Positions 9,050 to 18,910 of a stretch of 64,000 nt of DNA are shown here, one piece after another. Origin of the DNA: Citromicrobium sp. UBA3494 (lineage in GTDB: Bacteria; Pseudomonadota; Alphaproteobacteria; Sphingomonadales; Sphingomonadaceae); NCBI GenBank assembly GCA_002377695.1, contig DFQH01000009.1:86617-150616 (forward strand), given 5' to 3'. The notes beneath the pieces were generated by a model. That model was given only the letters and a program-made list of their open reading frames with translations, was not told the origin of the DNA and searched no databases. Every line of letters begins with the position of its first letter. The first letter of the stretch is position 1. Position numbers and translations under genes: made by a program.

Positions 9050-9780
9050 CGCGTTCCCCCCGCGTGTACGGGCCTGCGCGGCGGATAGCGCAGCGCGCCG
9101 GTCGGGTCCGCCAGGCGCCCCTTGTCGAGCCGCATGATCGTGGAACTGCGCACGTTCTGCAGCAGATGCACGTCGTGGGTCGCGACGATCACGGTAGTTC
9201 CCAGCCGGTTGAGCGATTCGAACAGCCGCATCAGCTTCAGCGCCATTTCCGGATCGACATTGCCGGTCGGCTCGTCCGCCAGCAGCATGTCCGGGCGCCC
9301 GATCACCGCGCGCGCAATGGCGACGCGCTGCTTCTCGCCCCCCGACAGCGTTTCCGGCTTCGCTTCGGCGCGGTGGGCCAGCCCCACCCATTCGAGCATG
9401 TCGGACACGGGCTGAACCAGTTCGCTTTCGTCCACGCCCGCGATCCGGAGCGGCAGGGCGACGTTGTCGAACGCGGAGAGATGCTCGACCAGGCGAAAGT
9501 CCTGGAATACCACCCCCAGCCGCCGCCGAAAGCCCGGCAGGCGGGATCGCGGCAGGGTGATCACATCGCTGCCGAACATGCGGATGATCCCGCGCGAGGG
9601 TCGCTGAGAGAGGTAGAGCAGCTTGAGCAGGCTGGTCTTGCCGGCACCGCTGGCGCCGGTCAGGAAGTAGAAGCTTCCCGGCCACAGCGAGAAGCTGACG
9701 TCCGTCAGGATTTCCTTGCCGGTGCCGTAACGCAGGCCGACATTGTCGAAGAACGCGACTTCCCCGTCACCTCCCGACAT
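9046..9780 (-). CDS. ftsE: Cell division ATP-binding protein FtsE
   Basis: ABC ATPase of 244 residues: Walker A GASGAGKTS, signature LSGGEKQRVAIARA, Walker B MLLADEPTGNVD, and H-loop VATHD. FtsE family features such as FQDFRLVEHLSAFDNVALPLRIAG are present. It drives FtsX at the divisome. First gene of the ftsE-ftsX-ydcF-plsC operon; the divergent zinc-ribbon gene begins about 150 bases to the right. Confidence 0.95.
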   Translation of the reverse strand: MSGGDGEVAFFDNVGLRYGTGKEILTDVSFSLWPGSFYFLTGASGAGKTSLLKLLYLSQRPSRGIIRMFGSDVITLPRSRLPGFRRRLGVVFQDFRLVEHLSAFDNVALPLRIAGVDESELVQPVSDMLEWVGLAHRAEAKPETLSGGEKQRVAIARAVIGRPDMLLADEPTGNVDPEMALKLMRLFESLNRLGTTVIVATHDVHLLQNVRSSTIMRLDKGRLADPTGALRYPPRRPVHAGGTR

Positions 9781-9931
9781 GGTGCTGCCTCATGCTTGTC
9801 CGACCCGTCCCGTGGTTAACACGCAGCGGGATATAGGGTGCATCGAGTGTGGACAAAAGGCGCAAAACCTGCCCGTCCACCGACGGGGCGCTTGCCTAGC
9901 AATGCTTGCCGGGCGTAATGGCTTTGTCACT

Positions 9932-10648
9932 ATGATCCTCGTCTGCCCAGCCTGCGACACGCGCTATGCCGTGCCCGACAGCGCCATCGGCGCGGATGGC
10001 CGCACCGTACGCTGCGCGCGGTGCCGGCACAGCTGGTTCCAGGAAGGCAGCGAGCTGGACCTGGAAACGCTGGAAAGGGAAGGCACGGCGAAGACCGAAG
10101 CTGCCCCGCGCGAACCCCAGCCGTGGCACGACGTCCCGCCGATCGGCAATTCCGACGAGCGCAATGCGGCATCGCGCGACGACCGCTCGCAGTTTTCGGC
10201 CGAGCCGCCGTTCAGGCCGCGGCGCAATCCGGTGAAGATGTGGAGCATGGCGGCCAGCCTGTTCGCGGTGATTTCCGTGGGGACGATCGCGGCGGTCAGC
10301 TATGCCGGCCTGCCCGACTGGGTGCCCGTCAGCCGGCCGACCTTCGCCATGAACGAGCCCGATCTGGTGCTCGAATTTCCGGCCAGCCAGCAGGACCGGC
10401 GCACGTTGCCCGATGGCAGCGAGTATTTCGGCGTCGCGGGCGAGATCAAGAATGTCGGGCGCGAAACCAAGGCGGTGCCGCCGGTGCTGATCGTCCTGTA
10501 CGACGAGCGCAACCGCAAGGTGTACAACTGGGAAATCCTGCCCCGACAGGGCCGGTTGCAGCCGGGCGAGACGCTCAGCATCAACGAAGCGATCACCGAT
10601 CTGCCCAAATCCGCGAAATTCGCGGAGATCGGCTGGAGCCCGTCCTGA
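9932..10648 (+). CDS. MJ0042-type zinc-ribbon, single-pass membrane protein
   Basis: A 238-residue protein. The N-terminus is an MJ0042-type zinc finger (MILVCPACDTRYAVPD...VRCARCRHSWF) with two CxxC pairs. A charged, disordered stretch follows, then one transmembrane helix at about 103-122, then an extracytoplasmic domain of about 115 residues similar to the DUF3426-like part of such proteins. The frame extends upstream to 9743, but the ATG at 9932 starts exactly at the zinc ribbon. Proteins of this design often lie beside ftsEX in alphaproteobacteria; function unknown. Confidence 0.85.
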   Translation: MILVCPACDTRYAVPDSAIGADGRTVRCARCRHSWFQEGSELDLETLEREGTAKTEAAPREPQPWHDVPPIGNSDERNAASRDDRSQFSAEPPFRPRRNPVKMWSMAASLFAVISVGTIAAVSYAGLPDWVPVSRPTFAMNEPDLVLEFPASQQDRRTLPDGSEYFGVAGEIKNVGRETKAVPPVLIVLYDERNRKVYNWEILPRQGRLQPGETLSINEAITDLPKSAKFAEIGWSPS

Positions 10649-10787
10649 GCCCTCTGCCAGGCGGCGTGCAAAAACCCTTCGCAAATGCGCTTGCGAGGCG
10701 CGTACACCCCTGCTAGGGCGCCGCTTCCTCACGGGGCGTCCCAAGCGGAACGCCCTGAATGCAGGCCCTGAAAAGCGGGCCATGTGT

Positions 10788-10874
10788 GCGGTCGTGGCGG
10801 AACTGGTAGACGCGCAACGTTGAGGTCGTTGTGGCCGCAAGGCCGTGGAAGTTCGAGTCTTCTCGACCGCACCA
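10788..10874 (+). tRNA. tRNA-Leu (GAG)
   Basis: An 87-base cloverleaf: acceptor GCGGTCG/CGACCGC, anticodon stem CAACG/CGTTG around loop TTGAGGT (anticodon GAG), a class II variable arm (GGCCGCAAGGCC), a T-arm with GTTCGAGTC, and an encoded CCA end. The class II arm and the anticodon fit leucine. Confidence 0.95.
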
Positions 10875-10990
10875 AAACTCTCATATTCATGGGCCTTACG
10901 GGGCCGTTCGAAGGATTCGCGGCCTTAACAATAGGCGAACTGCGGACCTTTTTGATGCGTCCGTGAATTGGTCGGTCAAAGGAGGCACCC

Positions 10991-11500
10991 TTGGCCGAAA
11001 CGATCTCCATCAACGGAACCGCCCATCCGATCCCCGACGATCCGCGGATCACCCTGCTCGATTTCCTGCGGCACGACCTGCGGCTGACAGGCACCAAGAA
11101 GGGCTGCGATCACGGCCAGTGCGGGGCCTGCACGGTGATCGTCAACGGCATGCGCATCAACAGCTGCCTTACGCTGGCCGCGATGCACGAAGGCGACGAG
11201 GTGACCACCATCGAAGGCCTCGGCACGCCGGACGCCCCCTCCCCCATGCAGCGGGCGTTCCTTGAAAACGATGGCTACCAGTGCGGCTATTGCACGCCGG
11301 GGCAGATCTGCTCCGCCACCGCGATGCTGGGCGAGATCGCCAATGGCTGGCCAAGCGATGCGAGCGAGACGCTCGACGGACCGATCGAAGCGACCGGCGA
11401 TGAAATCCGCGAACGGATGAGCGGCAACCTGTGCCGCTGCGGTGCCTATGCGAATATCGTCGCCGCCATCCGGGGCGTCGCTGCGGAGGAAGGCGCATGA
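10991..11500 (+). CDS. [2Fe-2S] subunit of a molybdenum hydroxylase, PaoA-like
   Basis: Small electron-transfer subunit of a three-subunit xanthine-oxidase-family enzyme. The first [2Fe-2S] site is CDHGQCGAC plus a later Cys (INSCL); the second is CGYCTPGQ with CRCG. Length is 169 residues. The start is TTG at 10991, supported by an AAAGGAGG Shine-Dalgarno ending six bases before it; no better start is in frame. Unlike E. coli PaoA no Tat leader is present, so the complex is predicted to be cytoplasmic. The stop overlaps the next gene's ATG (ATGA). It is the first gene of the operon after tRNA-Leu. Confidence 0.92.
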   Translation: MAETISINGTAHPIPDDPRITLLDFLRHDLRLTGTKKGCDHGQCGACTVIVNGMRINSCLTLAAMHEGDEVTTIEGLGTPDAPSPMQRAFLENDGYQCGYCTPGQICSATAMLGEIANGWPSDASETLDGPIEATGDEIRERMSGNLCRCGAYANIVAAIRGVAAEEGA

Positions 11501-12483
11501 GGCCGTTCCAGTATGACCGCGCCCGGACGCTGACCGACGCCGTGCAGATCACGCAGGGCGAGGATGCGATGGCCATCGCCGGCGGCACGAACCTGCTCGA
11601 CCTGATGAAGCTGCAGGTGGAAACGCCGGGCAAGCTGGCGGACATCAACCGCGTGGGCCTCGGCGAGATTGCGGACACCGATGGCGGCGGCCTGCGCATC
11701 GGCGCGCTGGCCACCAATACCGCCACTGCAGTCCACCCCCGCGTGCGCGCCGACTACCCCGTCCTGTCCCGCGCGATCCTCGCCGGGGCGACCCAGCAAT
11801 TGCGCAACAAGGCGACGACCGGCGGCAACCTGTGCCAGCGCACGCGCTGCTACTACTTCATGAATATCGACCAGCCCTGCAACAAGCGCGAGCCGGGCAG
11901 CGGCTGCGGCGCGCTGGACGGAATCGCAAAGCTGCACGCCGTGCTGGGTGCGAGCGGTGAATGCATCGCCACCTATCCCGGCGACATGGCCGTGGCGCTG
12001 AGCGCGCTGGACGCCAGCGTTGAGATAACCGGCAGCGACGGTATGGAACGCACCATCCCGGTGCGCGATTTTCATTGCCTCCCCGGCGATACGCCGTGGC
12101 GCGACAATGTGCTGGAGCCGGGCGAGATCATCACCGCGGTAACGCTGCCCGCGCCCGTCGGCGGAACGCAGCTCTACCGCAAGGTGCGCGAGAGATCCTC
12201 CTACGCCTTCGCGCTCGTCTCCGTCGCGGCGATTGTCGAGATGCAGGACGGCGTCTTCACCCGCGCCGACCTCTCCTTCGGCGGGCTTGCCCACAAGCCG
12301 TGGCACGATCCGCGCATTGCGCAGGCGCTCGTCGGCAATGCGCCATCCGCGCAGCTTTTCGACCGCGCTGCGGACATCCTGCTGGAGGAGGCGCAGGGCC
12401 ACGGCGAAAACGATTTCAAGATACCGTTGGCCCGGCGCACGCTGCACGCGGTGCTGGAACAGGCATCGGAGAACGCGGCATGA
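11497..12483 (+). CDS. FAD-binding subunit of a molybdenum hydroxylase, PaoB-like
   Basis: A 328-residue FAD subunit of the CO-dehydrogenase-medium-chain kind. The FAD loop is AIAGGTNLLDLMK near residue 26. Near residues 111-135 an inserted loop carries four cysteines (CQRTRC, a Cys after NIDQP, and a Cys in GSGCG), which matches the extra [4Fe-4S] ligands of E. coli PaoB. The protein passes electrons from the molybdenum subunit to an acceptor. It overlaps both neighbours by ATGA junctions, indicating a translationally coupled operon. Confidence 0.92.
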   Translation: MRPFQYDRARTLTDAVQITQGEDAMAIAGGTNLLDLMKLQVETPGKLADINRVGLGEIADTDGGGLRIGALATNTATAVHPRVRADYPVLSRAILAGATQQLRNKATTGGNLCQRTRCYYFMNIDQPCNKREPGSGCGALDGIAKLHAVLGASGECIATYPGDMAVALSALDASVEITGSDGMERTIPVRDFHCLPGDTPWRDNVLEPGEIITAVTLPAPVGGTQLYRKVRERSSYAFALVSVAAIVEMQDGVFTRADLSFGGLAHKPWHDPRIAQALVGNAPSAQLFDRAADILLEEAQGHGENDFKIPLARRTLHAVLEQASENAA

Positions 12484-14672
12484 GCGTACATTTCAAGCAG
12501 GACGAGCCCGATACTTCCAACCGTCTCGACGACATGAAGCAGGGCGTGATCGGCGCGCCGCTGCCGCGCGTCGAGGGCATGGCGAAAGTCACCGGTACGG
12601 CGCCCTATGCGGCCGAATACCCGGTGGAGAACTGCGCCGAGGGCGTGCTCGTCACTTCGACGATTACGCGTGGTGAAGTGACGCGGATCGACAAGGACAG
12701 CGTCCTTTCCATGCCCGGCGTGATCGCGGTGATCGACGACGAGCGGCTGATTACCCGCCCCGCGCAGGGCACTGCGAACGAAGCGCCGCAGCAGAAGCCG
12801 AAAAGCGTTTCCTACTGGGGCCAGCCCATCGCGCTGGTCGTGGCCGAAACCTTCGAACAGGCGCGCGACGCGGCCAAGCATCTGAAGGTCGAATACCGCG
12901 AGGATGAAGGCGCCCCGCTCTCCCCCGACGCGGTCGAGCCCGAAGAGCAGGAGGGCGAGACCGTCCACCAGGGCGACCTGGCGCACGCCATGGCTCAGGC
13001 CGCGCACAGCGTGGACGTGACCTTTACCACCAAGGGCCACTCCTCGGCAGCGATGGAGCCGCATGCCGCGATCGCGCAATGGGATGGCGAGTGCCTGACG
13101 GTCCATGCCTCGCTCCAGATGCTGAATTACAATATCACCGAGCTCGCCGATGCCGTGGGGCTGGCCGAAAGCAAGGTTCGCCTGATCTCGCGCTTCGTGG
13201 GCGGCGGGTTCGGATCGAAGCTGGGCATCAGCGAAGACGTGGTTTCGGCATCGCTCGCCGCCATGCAGCTGGGCCGCCCGGTGCGGGTCGTGCTGTCGCG
13301 CCAGCAGGTGCTCCAGTGCATCATGCGCCGCTCGGAAACGACGCAGCGCTTCCGGCTGGCCGCAGACGAGAATGGCAGGCTGACCGGCTTCGGGCACGAA
13401 GCGCTGGTCTCCAACCTGCCGGGCGAGTCCTTTGCCGAGCCGGTGCTGCAATCCTCGCACTTCCTCTATGCAGGGCAGAACCGCGAGCTGATGCTCAAGC
13501 TCGCGCGCATCCACCGGATGACCGCCGGATCGGTGCGCGCGCCGGGCGAGGCGGTGGGCATGCCCGCGCTCGAAGGGGCGATGGATGTGCTTGCACGGAA
13601 AATCGGGATCGACCCGGTCGAGCTGCGCCTGCGCAATATCCCGGAAGACAATCCCGAAGAAGGCCTGCCCTTCTCCTCCCACAAGCTCGCAGAATGTCTG
13701 CGCCAGGGCGCCGAAGCGTTCGGGTGGGACCCCGGCCCGCGCAAACCGCGCCACACGCGCGAAGGCGAATGGTGGGTCGGCACCGGCATGGCCAGCGCGG
13801 CGCGCGTGCACAATGTCGGCGAAGCAAGGGCGCGCGTCACGCTGAAAGCCGATGGCACGGCGCTGGTCGAAACCGACATGACCGATATCGGCACCGGCAC
13901 CTATACGATCCTGGCGCAGATCGCGGGCGAGATGCTGGGGCTCGATCCGGACAAGGTGCTGGTCGAGCTTGGCGATACGCGCCACCCCAGGGGCTCGGGC
14001 TCGGGCGGCAGCTGGGGCGCGGCCTCGACCGGTTCCGCAGTCTACGTCGCCTGCACCGCGCTGCGCGAAGAACTGGCCCGGCGTGCCGGGATCGCCGAAG
14101 ACGAGCTCGACCTGTCCAACGGCAGGACGCAGACCGGACAGACCCTGACCGATCTTCTGGGTGGCAAGGACATGGCGCGCGAAGGGCACTACGAGCCCGG
14201 CGATATCGCCGCCGATTTCACCGCTTCGGGCTTCGGGGCGTTCTTCGCGCAGGTCCGGGTCAACCGCTTCACCGGCGAAACCCGCGTAGACCGGATGCTC
14301 GGCGCCTTCGGCTTCGGCCGCGTTCTCAACCACAAGACCGCCCGCTCGCAGTGCATCGGCGGGATTACCTGGAGCATTGGGGCCGCGCTGACCGAAGCGC
14401 TGGAGTTCGATCCGCGCGACGGGCACCTCGTGAACTGCGACCTCGCCGAATATCACGTGCCCGTTAATCGCGACGTGCCCGATCTCGAGGTCCTGATGGT
14501 CGAGGAACGCGACCCGGCGGCCAGCCCGATCCAGGCAAAAGGTATCGGCGAACTGGGCATGTGCGGAGGCGCGGCGGCCATCGGAAACGCGATCTTCGAC
14601 GCAAGCGGTGCGCGCATTTTCGATTACCCGATGACCCCGGACAGGGTGCTGGCGACCATGCCGGTCGACTGA
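12480..14672 (+). CDS. Molybdopterin-binding catalytic subunit, PaoC-like aldehyde oxidoreductase
   Basis: A 730-residue large subunit of the xanthine oxidase family, nearly the length of E. coli PaoC. Conserved features include GVIGAPLPRVEGMAKVTGTAPYAAE, RFVGGGFGSKLG, the cofactor-binding glycine-rich segment GSGSGGSWGAAS, and the C-terminal catalytic Glu in KGIGELGMCGG. It should hydroxylate an aldehyde or N-heterocycle using molybdenum cofactor. No XdhC/PaoD-type cofactor chaperone gene lies beside it. The substrate is unknown. The 5-oxoprolinase-type gene 100 bases downstream is on the same strand. Confidence 0.92.
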   Translation: MSVHFKQDEPDTSNRLDDMKQGVIGAPLPRVEGMAKVTGTAPYAAEYPVENCAEGVLVTSTITRGEVTRIDKDSVLSMPGVIAVIDDERLITRPAQGTANEAPQQKPKSVSYWGQPIALVVAETFEQARDAAKHLKVEYREDEGAPLSPDAVEPEEQEGETVHQGDLAHAMAQAAHSVDVTFTTKGHSSAAMEPHAAIAQWDGECLTVHASLQMLNYNITELADAVGLAESKVRLISRFVGGGFGSKLGISEDVVSASLAAMQLGRPVRVVLSRQQVLQCIMRRSETTQRFRLAADENGRLTGFGHEALVSNLPGESFAEPVLQSSHFLYAGQNRELMLKLARIHRMTAGSVRAPGEAVGMPALEGAMDVLARKIGIDPVELRLRNIPEDNPEEGLPFSSHKLAECLRQGAEAFGWDPGPRKPRHTREGEWWVGTGMASAARVHNVGEARARVTLKADGTALVETDMTDIGTGTYTILAQIAGEMLGLDPDKVLVELGDTRHPRGSGSGGSWGAASTGSAVYVACTALREELARRAGIAEDELDLSNGRTQTGQTLTDLLGGKDMAREGHYEPGDIAADFTASGFGAFFAQVRVNRFTGETRVDRMLGAFGFGRVLNHKTARSQCIGGITWSIGAALTEALEFDPRDGHLVNCDLAEYHVPVNRDVPDLEVLMVEERDPAASPIQAKGIGELGMCGGAAAIGNAIFDASGARIFDYPMTPDRVLATMPVD

Positions 14673-14771
14673 CACCGATCGCCGCACCTTCGGGCAGCGC
14701 GATTGGACTTGTCGGAGCTTGCGCCTAGAACGCAGGTTCTACTCCCACACCGGCAAGGCGAGCGATAGATT

Positions 14772-17700
14772 TTGACCGATACATCCCGTGCATGGCGCTT
14801 CGCGGTCGATCGCGGCGGAACCTTCACCGATGTCGTCGCAACCACGCCCGACGGCCAGCTGGTGACCGACAAGCTGCTGTCCGAGAATCCGGGCCATTAC
14901 GATGACGCCGCGACCGAAGCGGTGCGGCGCCTGATGGATGAACATGGTGACGCGCCCATTGCCGAACTGCGGATCGGGACCACGGTGGCCACCAACGCGC
15001 TGCTCGAACGCAAGGGGGAGCGCCTGGCCCTCGTCACCACGCGCGGCCTTGGCGATGCCCTGCGGATCGGAACGCAGGCCCGTCCGGAGATTTTCGCCCG
15101 GCACATCATCCTGCCCGAGCAGCTGCCTGCCAAAGTTATCGAGATAGACGAGCGGATCGGTGCGGACGGCACGGTGCTTGCGCCGCTGGACAAGGACTCG
15201 GCGCGCGCCAGCCTCGCGGCCCTGCGCGAGGAAGGCTTCGATGCCATCGCCATCGTGCTGATGCACGGCTGGAAATACCGAGAGCACGAGGCGCAACTTG
15301 CCGCCCTGGCGCGTGAGATCGGCTTCGCGCAGGTCAGCGTCAGCCACGAGGTCGCGCCGCTCATCAAGCTGATCCCGCGCGGCGATACCACCGTGGTCGA
15401 TTCCTACCTTTCGCCAGTACTGAGGCGCTACACCGATGGCCTTCAGCGGGACCTGCCGCCGGTCGAACGGCTGCGCTTCATGCAATCCAATGGCGGGCTG
15501 GCCGAGGTCGGCGCGTTCCGGGGCAAGGACGCGATCCTTTCGGGCCCGGCGGGGGGCGTCGTCGGCATGGTCAAGGCGGGCGAAGCGCTTGGCCATCACA
15601 AGCTGATCGGGTTCGACATGGGGGGGACCAGCACCGACGTCGCGCATTATGCGGGCGAGCTGGAGCTGGCGGCAGAGAACATGGTTGCAGGCGTTCGGGT
15701 GGCCGCACCGATGATGCAGATCCACACCGTGGCCGCGGGCGGAGGCTCGGTCTGCAGCTACGATGGCGCGCGCTTCCGCGTCGGCCCGGAAAGCGCGGGC
15801 GCGAACCCCGGCCCTGCCTGCTACCGCAAGGGCGGGCCGCTGACCGTGACCGACTGCAACCTGTACCTCGGCCGGATCGACCCTGCCTTCTTTCCCAGCG
15901 TGTTCGGCCCGAAGGGGGACGAACCGCTCGACCCGGCTGCCTCCGAGGCGCGGCTGGAAGAGATCGCCGCCGCCCTGCCCGAAGCAAGGCCGCTCCATGA
16001 GATTGCCCGAGGGTTCCTGTCCATCGCGGTCGACAACATGGCCAATGCAATCCGGAAGATTTCGGTCGCGCGCGGGCACGATGTTACCGAATATGCGCTC
16101 GCCTGCTTCGGCGGCGCGGGCGGACAGCATGCCTGCAAGGTGGCCGACGAACTGGGGATCGAGACGGTGCTGGTGCATCCGCTGGCAGGCATCCTTTCCG
16201 CCTTCGGGATCGGCCTTGCCCCCGTGAAGGCGATCCACGAGGTCAGCCTTGTTCGCCCGCTGCACGAAGGTTTCGCCGACCAGCTTGGCGCACTGAAGGA
16301 AGAGGCGCGGGCGGCGCTGACACAGCAGGGCATCGCGTCTGCTGATATCGCGCTGGTCTCGCGTGCGCGGCTGCGTTTTCGCGGCAGCGATTCCCTTCTC
16401 ACGGTCGAATGCGCCCAGGAAGACGCGATGGATGCCGCCTTCCGCGTCCAGCACCGCCAGCGCTACGGCTATTCCGATGCCGATGCCGAAATCGTGATCG
16501 AAGCGCTGAGCGTCGAAGCCAGCGGCCTGTCGGGCGGGCTCGGCAATGCGCAGGTCGACCCGGTCGAGACGCGGGGCGAAGCTTCGGGCGACTGGCCCAC
16601 ACGCGGGCGTAGCGCACTCAAGCCGGGCGAAGCCGTGGCGGGCCCCGCCCTGATCATCGATCCGGGTTCGACCACGGTGGTGGACGAAGGGTGGGAGGCG
16701 AAGCTGGCCGATGAAGGCAGCCTTGTGCTGTCACGCACCGCGCCACTGCAACGCGCGCGCGCGGTCGGGACGCAAGTCGATCCGGTCCGGCTGGAGATCT
16801 TCAACAACCTGTTCATGGCGATTGCCGAGGAAATGGGCGTGGTGCTGCAGAACACCGCAACCTCGGTAAACATCAAGGAACGGCTCGATTTCTCCTGCGC
16901 GCTGTTCGATGCGACCGGCGCGCTGATCGCCAACGCGCCGCACATCCCCGTCCACCTCGGCAGCATGGGCGACAGTGTCGCGCGCGTGCTCGAAGTGCGT
17001 GGCCCGGGCGAGGATGGAAAGCCGCGCGACGGGCGCGGGCTGCGGCGCGGCGATGCCTATGCGGTCAACGATCCGTTCCGGGGCGGCACCCACCTGCCCG
17101 ATATCACCGTGATCGTACCCGTATTCTACGACGATGCGGCAACCAAGCCCGATGCCTTCGTCGCAGCGCGCGGCCATCATGCCGATATCGGCGGGATCGC
17201 CCCCGGCTCCATGCCGCCGGAGAGCACGACGATCGAGCAGGAGGGCGTTCTGATCGACAATCTCCTGCTGGTCGACGAGGGCACGTTTTGCGAGGACGCG
17301 GTGCGGCAGGTGCTGGCCGACGCGAAGTATCCGGCCCGCAATCCCGACCGCAACCTGTCCGACCTGCGCGCCCAGCTGGCCGCGTGCACGCGCGGCAGCG
17401 AACTGCTGCACCAGGCAGCGGGCGAGCGCGGGGCGGAGATGGTCACCGCCTATATGGGCCACGTTCTCGCCAATGCGGAAGAAAGCGTACGCGCCCTGCT
17501 GGGGCAGCTTGAAGACGGCAGCTTCACCTATCCGATGGACAACGGCGCGCAGATCACGGTGAGCATCCGGATCGACGATGCCAGCCGCTCCGCAGTGTTC
17601 GACTTTACCGGGACGAGCAAGCAGCAGCCCAACAATTTCAACGCGCCCCGCTCCATCACCCGGGCTGCCGCGCTCTACGTGCTGCGCACGCTGATCGACG

Positions 17701-18338
17701 ATCCGATCCCGATGAACGATGGCTGCCTGCGCCCTGTTGAACTGATCGTGCCGGAAGGCTCGATGCTCAATCCGATGCCGGGCGCGGCGGTGGTCGCAGG
17801 CAATGTCGAGACGAGCCAGGTCGTCACTGATTGCCTGTTTGCCGCCACAGGCCGCCTTGCGCCATCGCAGGGCACGATGAACAACTTCACCTTCGGGAAC
17901 GAGGCGCACCAGTATTACGAAACGATCGCCGGCGGATCGGGTGCGGGGCCGGACCATGACGGCACCAGCGCCGTACAGACGCACATGACCAATTCGCGCC
18001 TGACGGACCCGGAGGTGCTGGAAACCCGCCTGCCCGTCCGGCTGGAAAGCTTCGCCATCCGCCACCGGTCGGGCGGCGAAGGAGCGCATCGTGGCGGCGA
18101 TGGGGTAGAGCGGCGGATCACGTTTCTCGAGCCGATGCGCGCCAACATCCTTGCCAATCGGCGCGCGGTGCCCCCGCGCGGCATCCTTGGCGGTGAGGAT
18201 GCGCTCCCCGGCCAGAACTGGGTGGAACGCAGCGACGGATCGCGCGAGGATCTGGCCGCGACCGGATCAGCCGACATGGAGCCGGGCGACAGCTTCGTCA
18301 TCCTGACGCCGGGCGGCGGCGGTTGCGGAGCGTCCTGA
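14772..18338 (+). CDS. Fused hydantoinase/oxoprolinase (HyuA-HyuB), 5-oxoprolinase-type
   Basis: A 1188-residue ATP-dependent amidohydrolase with both halves in one chain. The HyuA-like ATPase part (about 1-680) begins FAVDRGGTFTDVVATTPDG and has GFDMGGTSTDVAHYAG and ACFGGAGGQHAC. The HyuB-like part (about 685-1188) has NNLFMAIAEEMG, VNDPFRGGTHLPD and ARGHHADIGG. The length and fusion match eukaryotic and bacterial 5-oxoprolinase (OplAH), which opens 5-oxoproline to glutamate; N-methylhydantoinases are an alternative. The start is TTG at 14772. It follows the PaoABC-like genes and may share their transcript. Confidence 0.9.
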   Translation: MTDTSRAWRFAVDRGGTFTDVVATTPDGQLVTDKLLSENPGHYDDAATEAVRRLMDEHGDAPIAELRIGTTVATNALLERKGERLALVTTRGLGDALRIGTQARPEIFARHIILPEQLPAKVIEIDERIGADGTVLAPLDKDSARASLAALREEGFDAIAIVLMHGWKYREHEAQLAALAREIGFAQVSVSHEVAPLIKLIPRGDTTVVDSYLSPVLRRYTDGLQRDLPPVERLRFMQSNGGLAEVGAFRGKDAILSGPAGGVVGMVKAGEALGHHKLIGFDMGGTSTDVAHYAGELELAAENMVAGVRVAAPMMQIHTVAAGGGSVCSYDGARFRVGPESAGANPGPACYRKGGPLTVTDCNLYLGRIDPAFFPSVFGPKGDEPLDPAASEARLEEIAAALPEARPLHEIARGFLSIAVDNMANAIRKISVARGHDVTEYALACFGGAGGQHACKVADELGIETVLVHPLAGILSAFGIGLAPVKAIHEVSLVRPLHEGFADQLGALKEEARAALTQQGIASADIALVSRARLRFRGSDSLLTVECAQEDAMDAAFRVQHRQRYGYSDADAEIVIEALSVEASGLSGGLGNAQVDPVETRGEASGDWPTRGRSALKPGEAVAGPALIIDPGSTTVVDEGWEAKLADEGSLVLSRTAPLQRARAVGTQVDPVRLEIFNNLFMAIAEEMGVVLQNTATSVNIKERLDFSCALFDATGALIANAPHIPVHLGSMGDSVARVLEVRGPGEDGKPRDGRGLRRGDAYAVNDPFRGGTHLPDITVIVPVFYDDAATKPDAFVAARGHHADIGGIAPGSMPPESTTIEQEGVLIDNLLLVDEGTFCEDAVRQVLADAKYPARNPDRNLSDLRAQLAACTRGSELLHQAAGERGAEMVTAYMGHVLANAEESVRALLGQLEDGSFTYPMDNGAQITVSIRIDDASRSAVFDFTGTSKQQPNNFNAPRSITRAAALYVLRTLIDDPIPMNDGCLRPVELIVPEGSMLNPMPGAAVVAGNVETSQVVTDCLFAATGRLAPSQGTMNNFTFGNEAHQYYETIAGGSGAGPDHDGTSAVQTHMTNSRLTDPEVLETRLPVRLESFAIRHRSGGEGAHRGGDGVERRITFLEPMRANILANRRAVPPRGILGGEDALPGQNWVERSDGSREDLAATGSADMEPGDSFVILTPGGGGCGAS

Positions 18339-18436
18339 GGCGGCCGATCGGGGGGCGAAGAATTGCGGGGTAGACGCTGCGCGAATTCGGCTGCAGGATC
18401 GCAGCGCAATCCATCGGTCTTATCGGGGAATGGATC

Positions 18437-18892
18437 ATGCGTCTTGCCACATGTACCGCGATCGCCATGGGCCTCGTCCTGGCGGGATGTTCCGAGCAGA
18501 AGAAGGACGGAGCGCGCGACGACGCCGTACCGGCTTTCGATCAGTCGCTCGTGCCCACTGTAATGGCAATCCAGACCGCCGAACCCGCCGGGCAGGCCCT
18601 GAACAAATGGCTGGTCGGCACTTGGTCCCACGATGGAAGCTGCGCCTCCGATTTCGTGTCGGTTTATGACGCTGACGGCACCATGCACACCGACAGCGAA
18701 GCGGGCACGTGGGAGGCGTCGGGCACCACGGTGACAGAGAGCATCACCGAACAGTTCGAGATGGGCGAGCCCGACACGGTCCGGCTCGATCCGCCGCTCG
18801 TGCGGGAGGTGGAAGTGGAGCGGATAGACGATACGCACGCCATTTTCCGGTACGACGGCTACACCTCCCGCTCCACCAAATGTCAGGCATGA
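18437..18892 (+). CDS. Small lipoprotein of unknown function
   Basis: A 151-residue protein with a lipoprotein signal (MRLATCTAIAMGLVLAGC; lipobox LAGC, lipidated Cys18). After a charged spacer comes a compact beta-rich domain: LNKWLVGTWSHDGSC, then strands with VSVYDADGTMHTDSEAGTWEASG. The plan resembles small lipocalin-like or META-like domains that begin with a GTW motif, but this is only a pattern similarity. The stop lies 18 bases from the end of the convergent PEPC-like gene. Confidence 0.8.
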   Translation: MRLATCTAIAMGLVLAGCSEQKKDGARDDAVPAFDQSLVPTVMAIQTAEPAGQALNKWLVGTWSHDGSCASDFVSVYDADGTMHTDSEAGTWEASGTTVTESITEQFEMGEPDTVRLDPPLVREVEVERIDDTHAIFRYDGYTSRSTKCQA

Positions 18893-18910
18893 AGCCCGGC
18901 GCAGGCGCGT

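Noticed and set aside
12201..14687. Very long open frame on the minus strand opposite the molybdenum enzyme genes
   Set aside because: Arg/Ala/His-rich translation with no family motif, fully antisense to well-conserved genes; an effect of high GC content. The same holds for 2339-3949 (-), 14739-16454 (-), 21778-24387 (+) and 49563-51437 (+).
10875..18338. The PaoABC/hydantoinase block as an island inserted at tRNA-Leu
   Set aside because: No integrase, no duplicated tRNA end and no decay were seen; adjacency to the tRNA alone is not enough.
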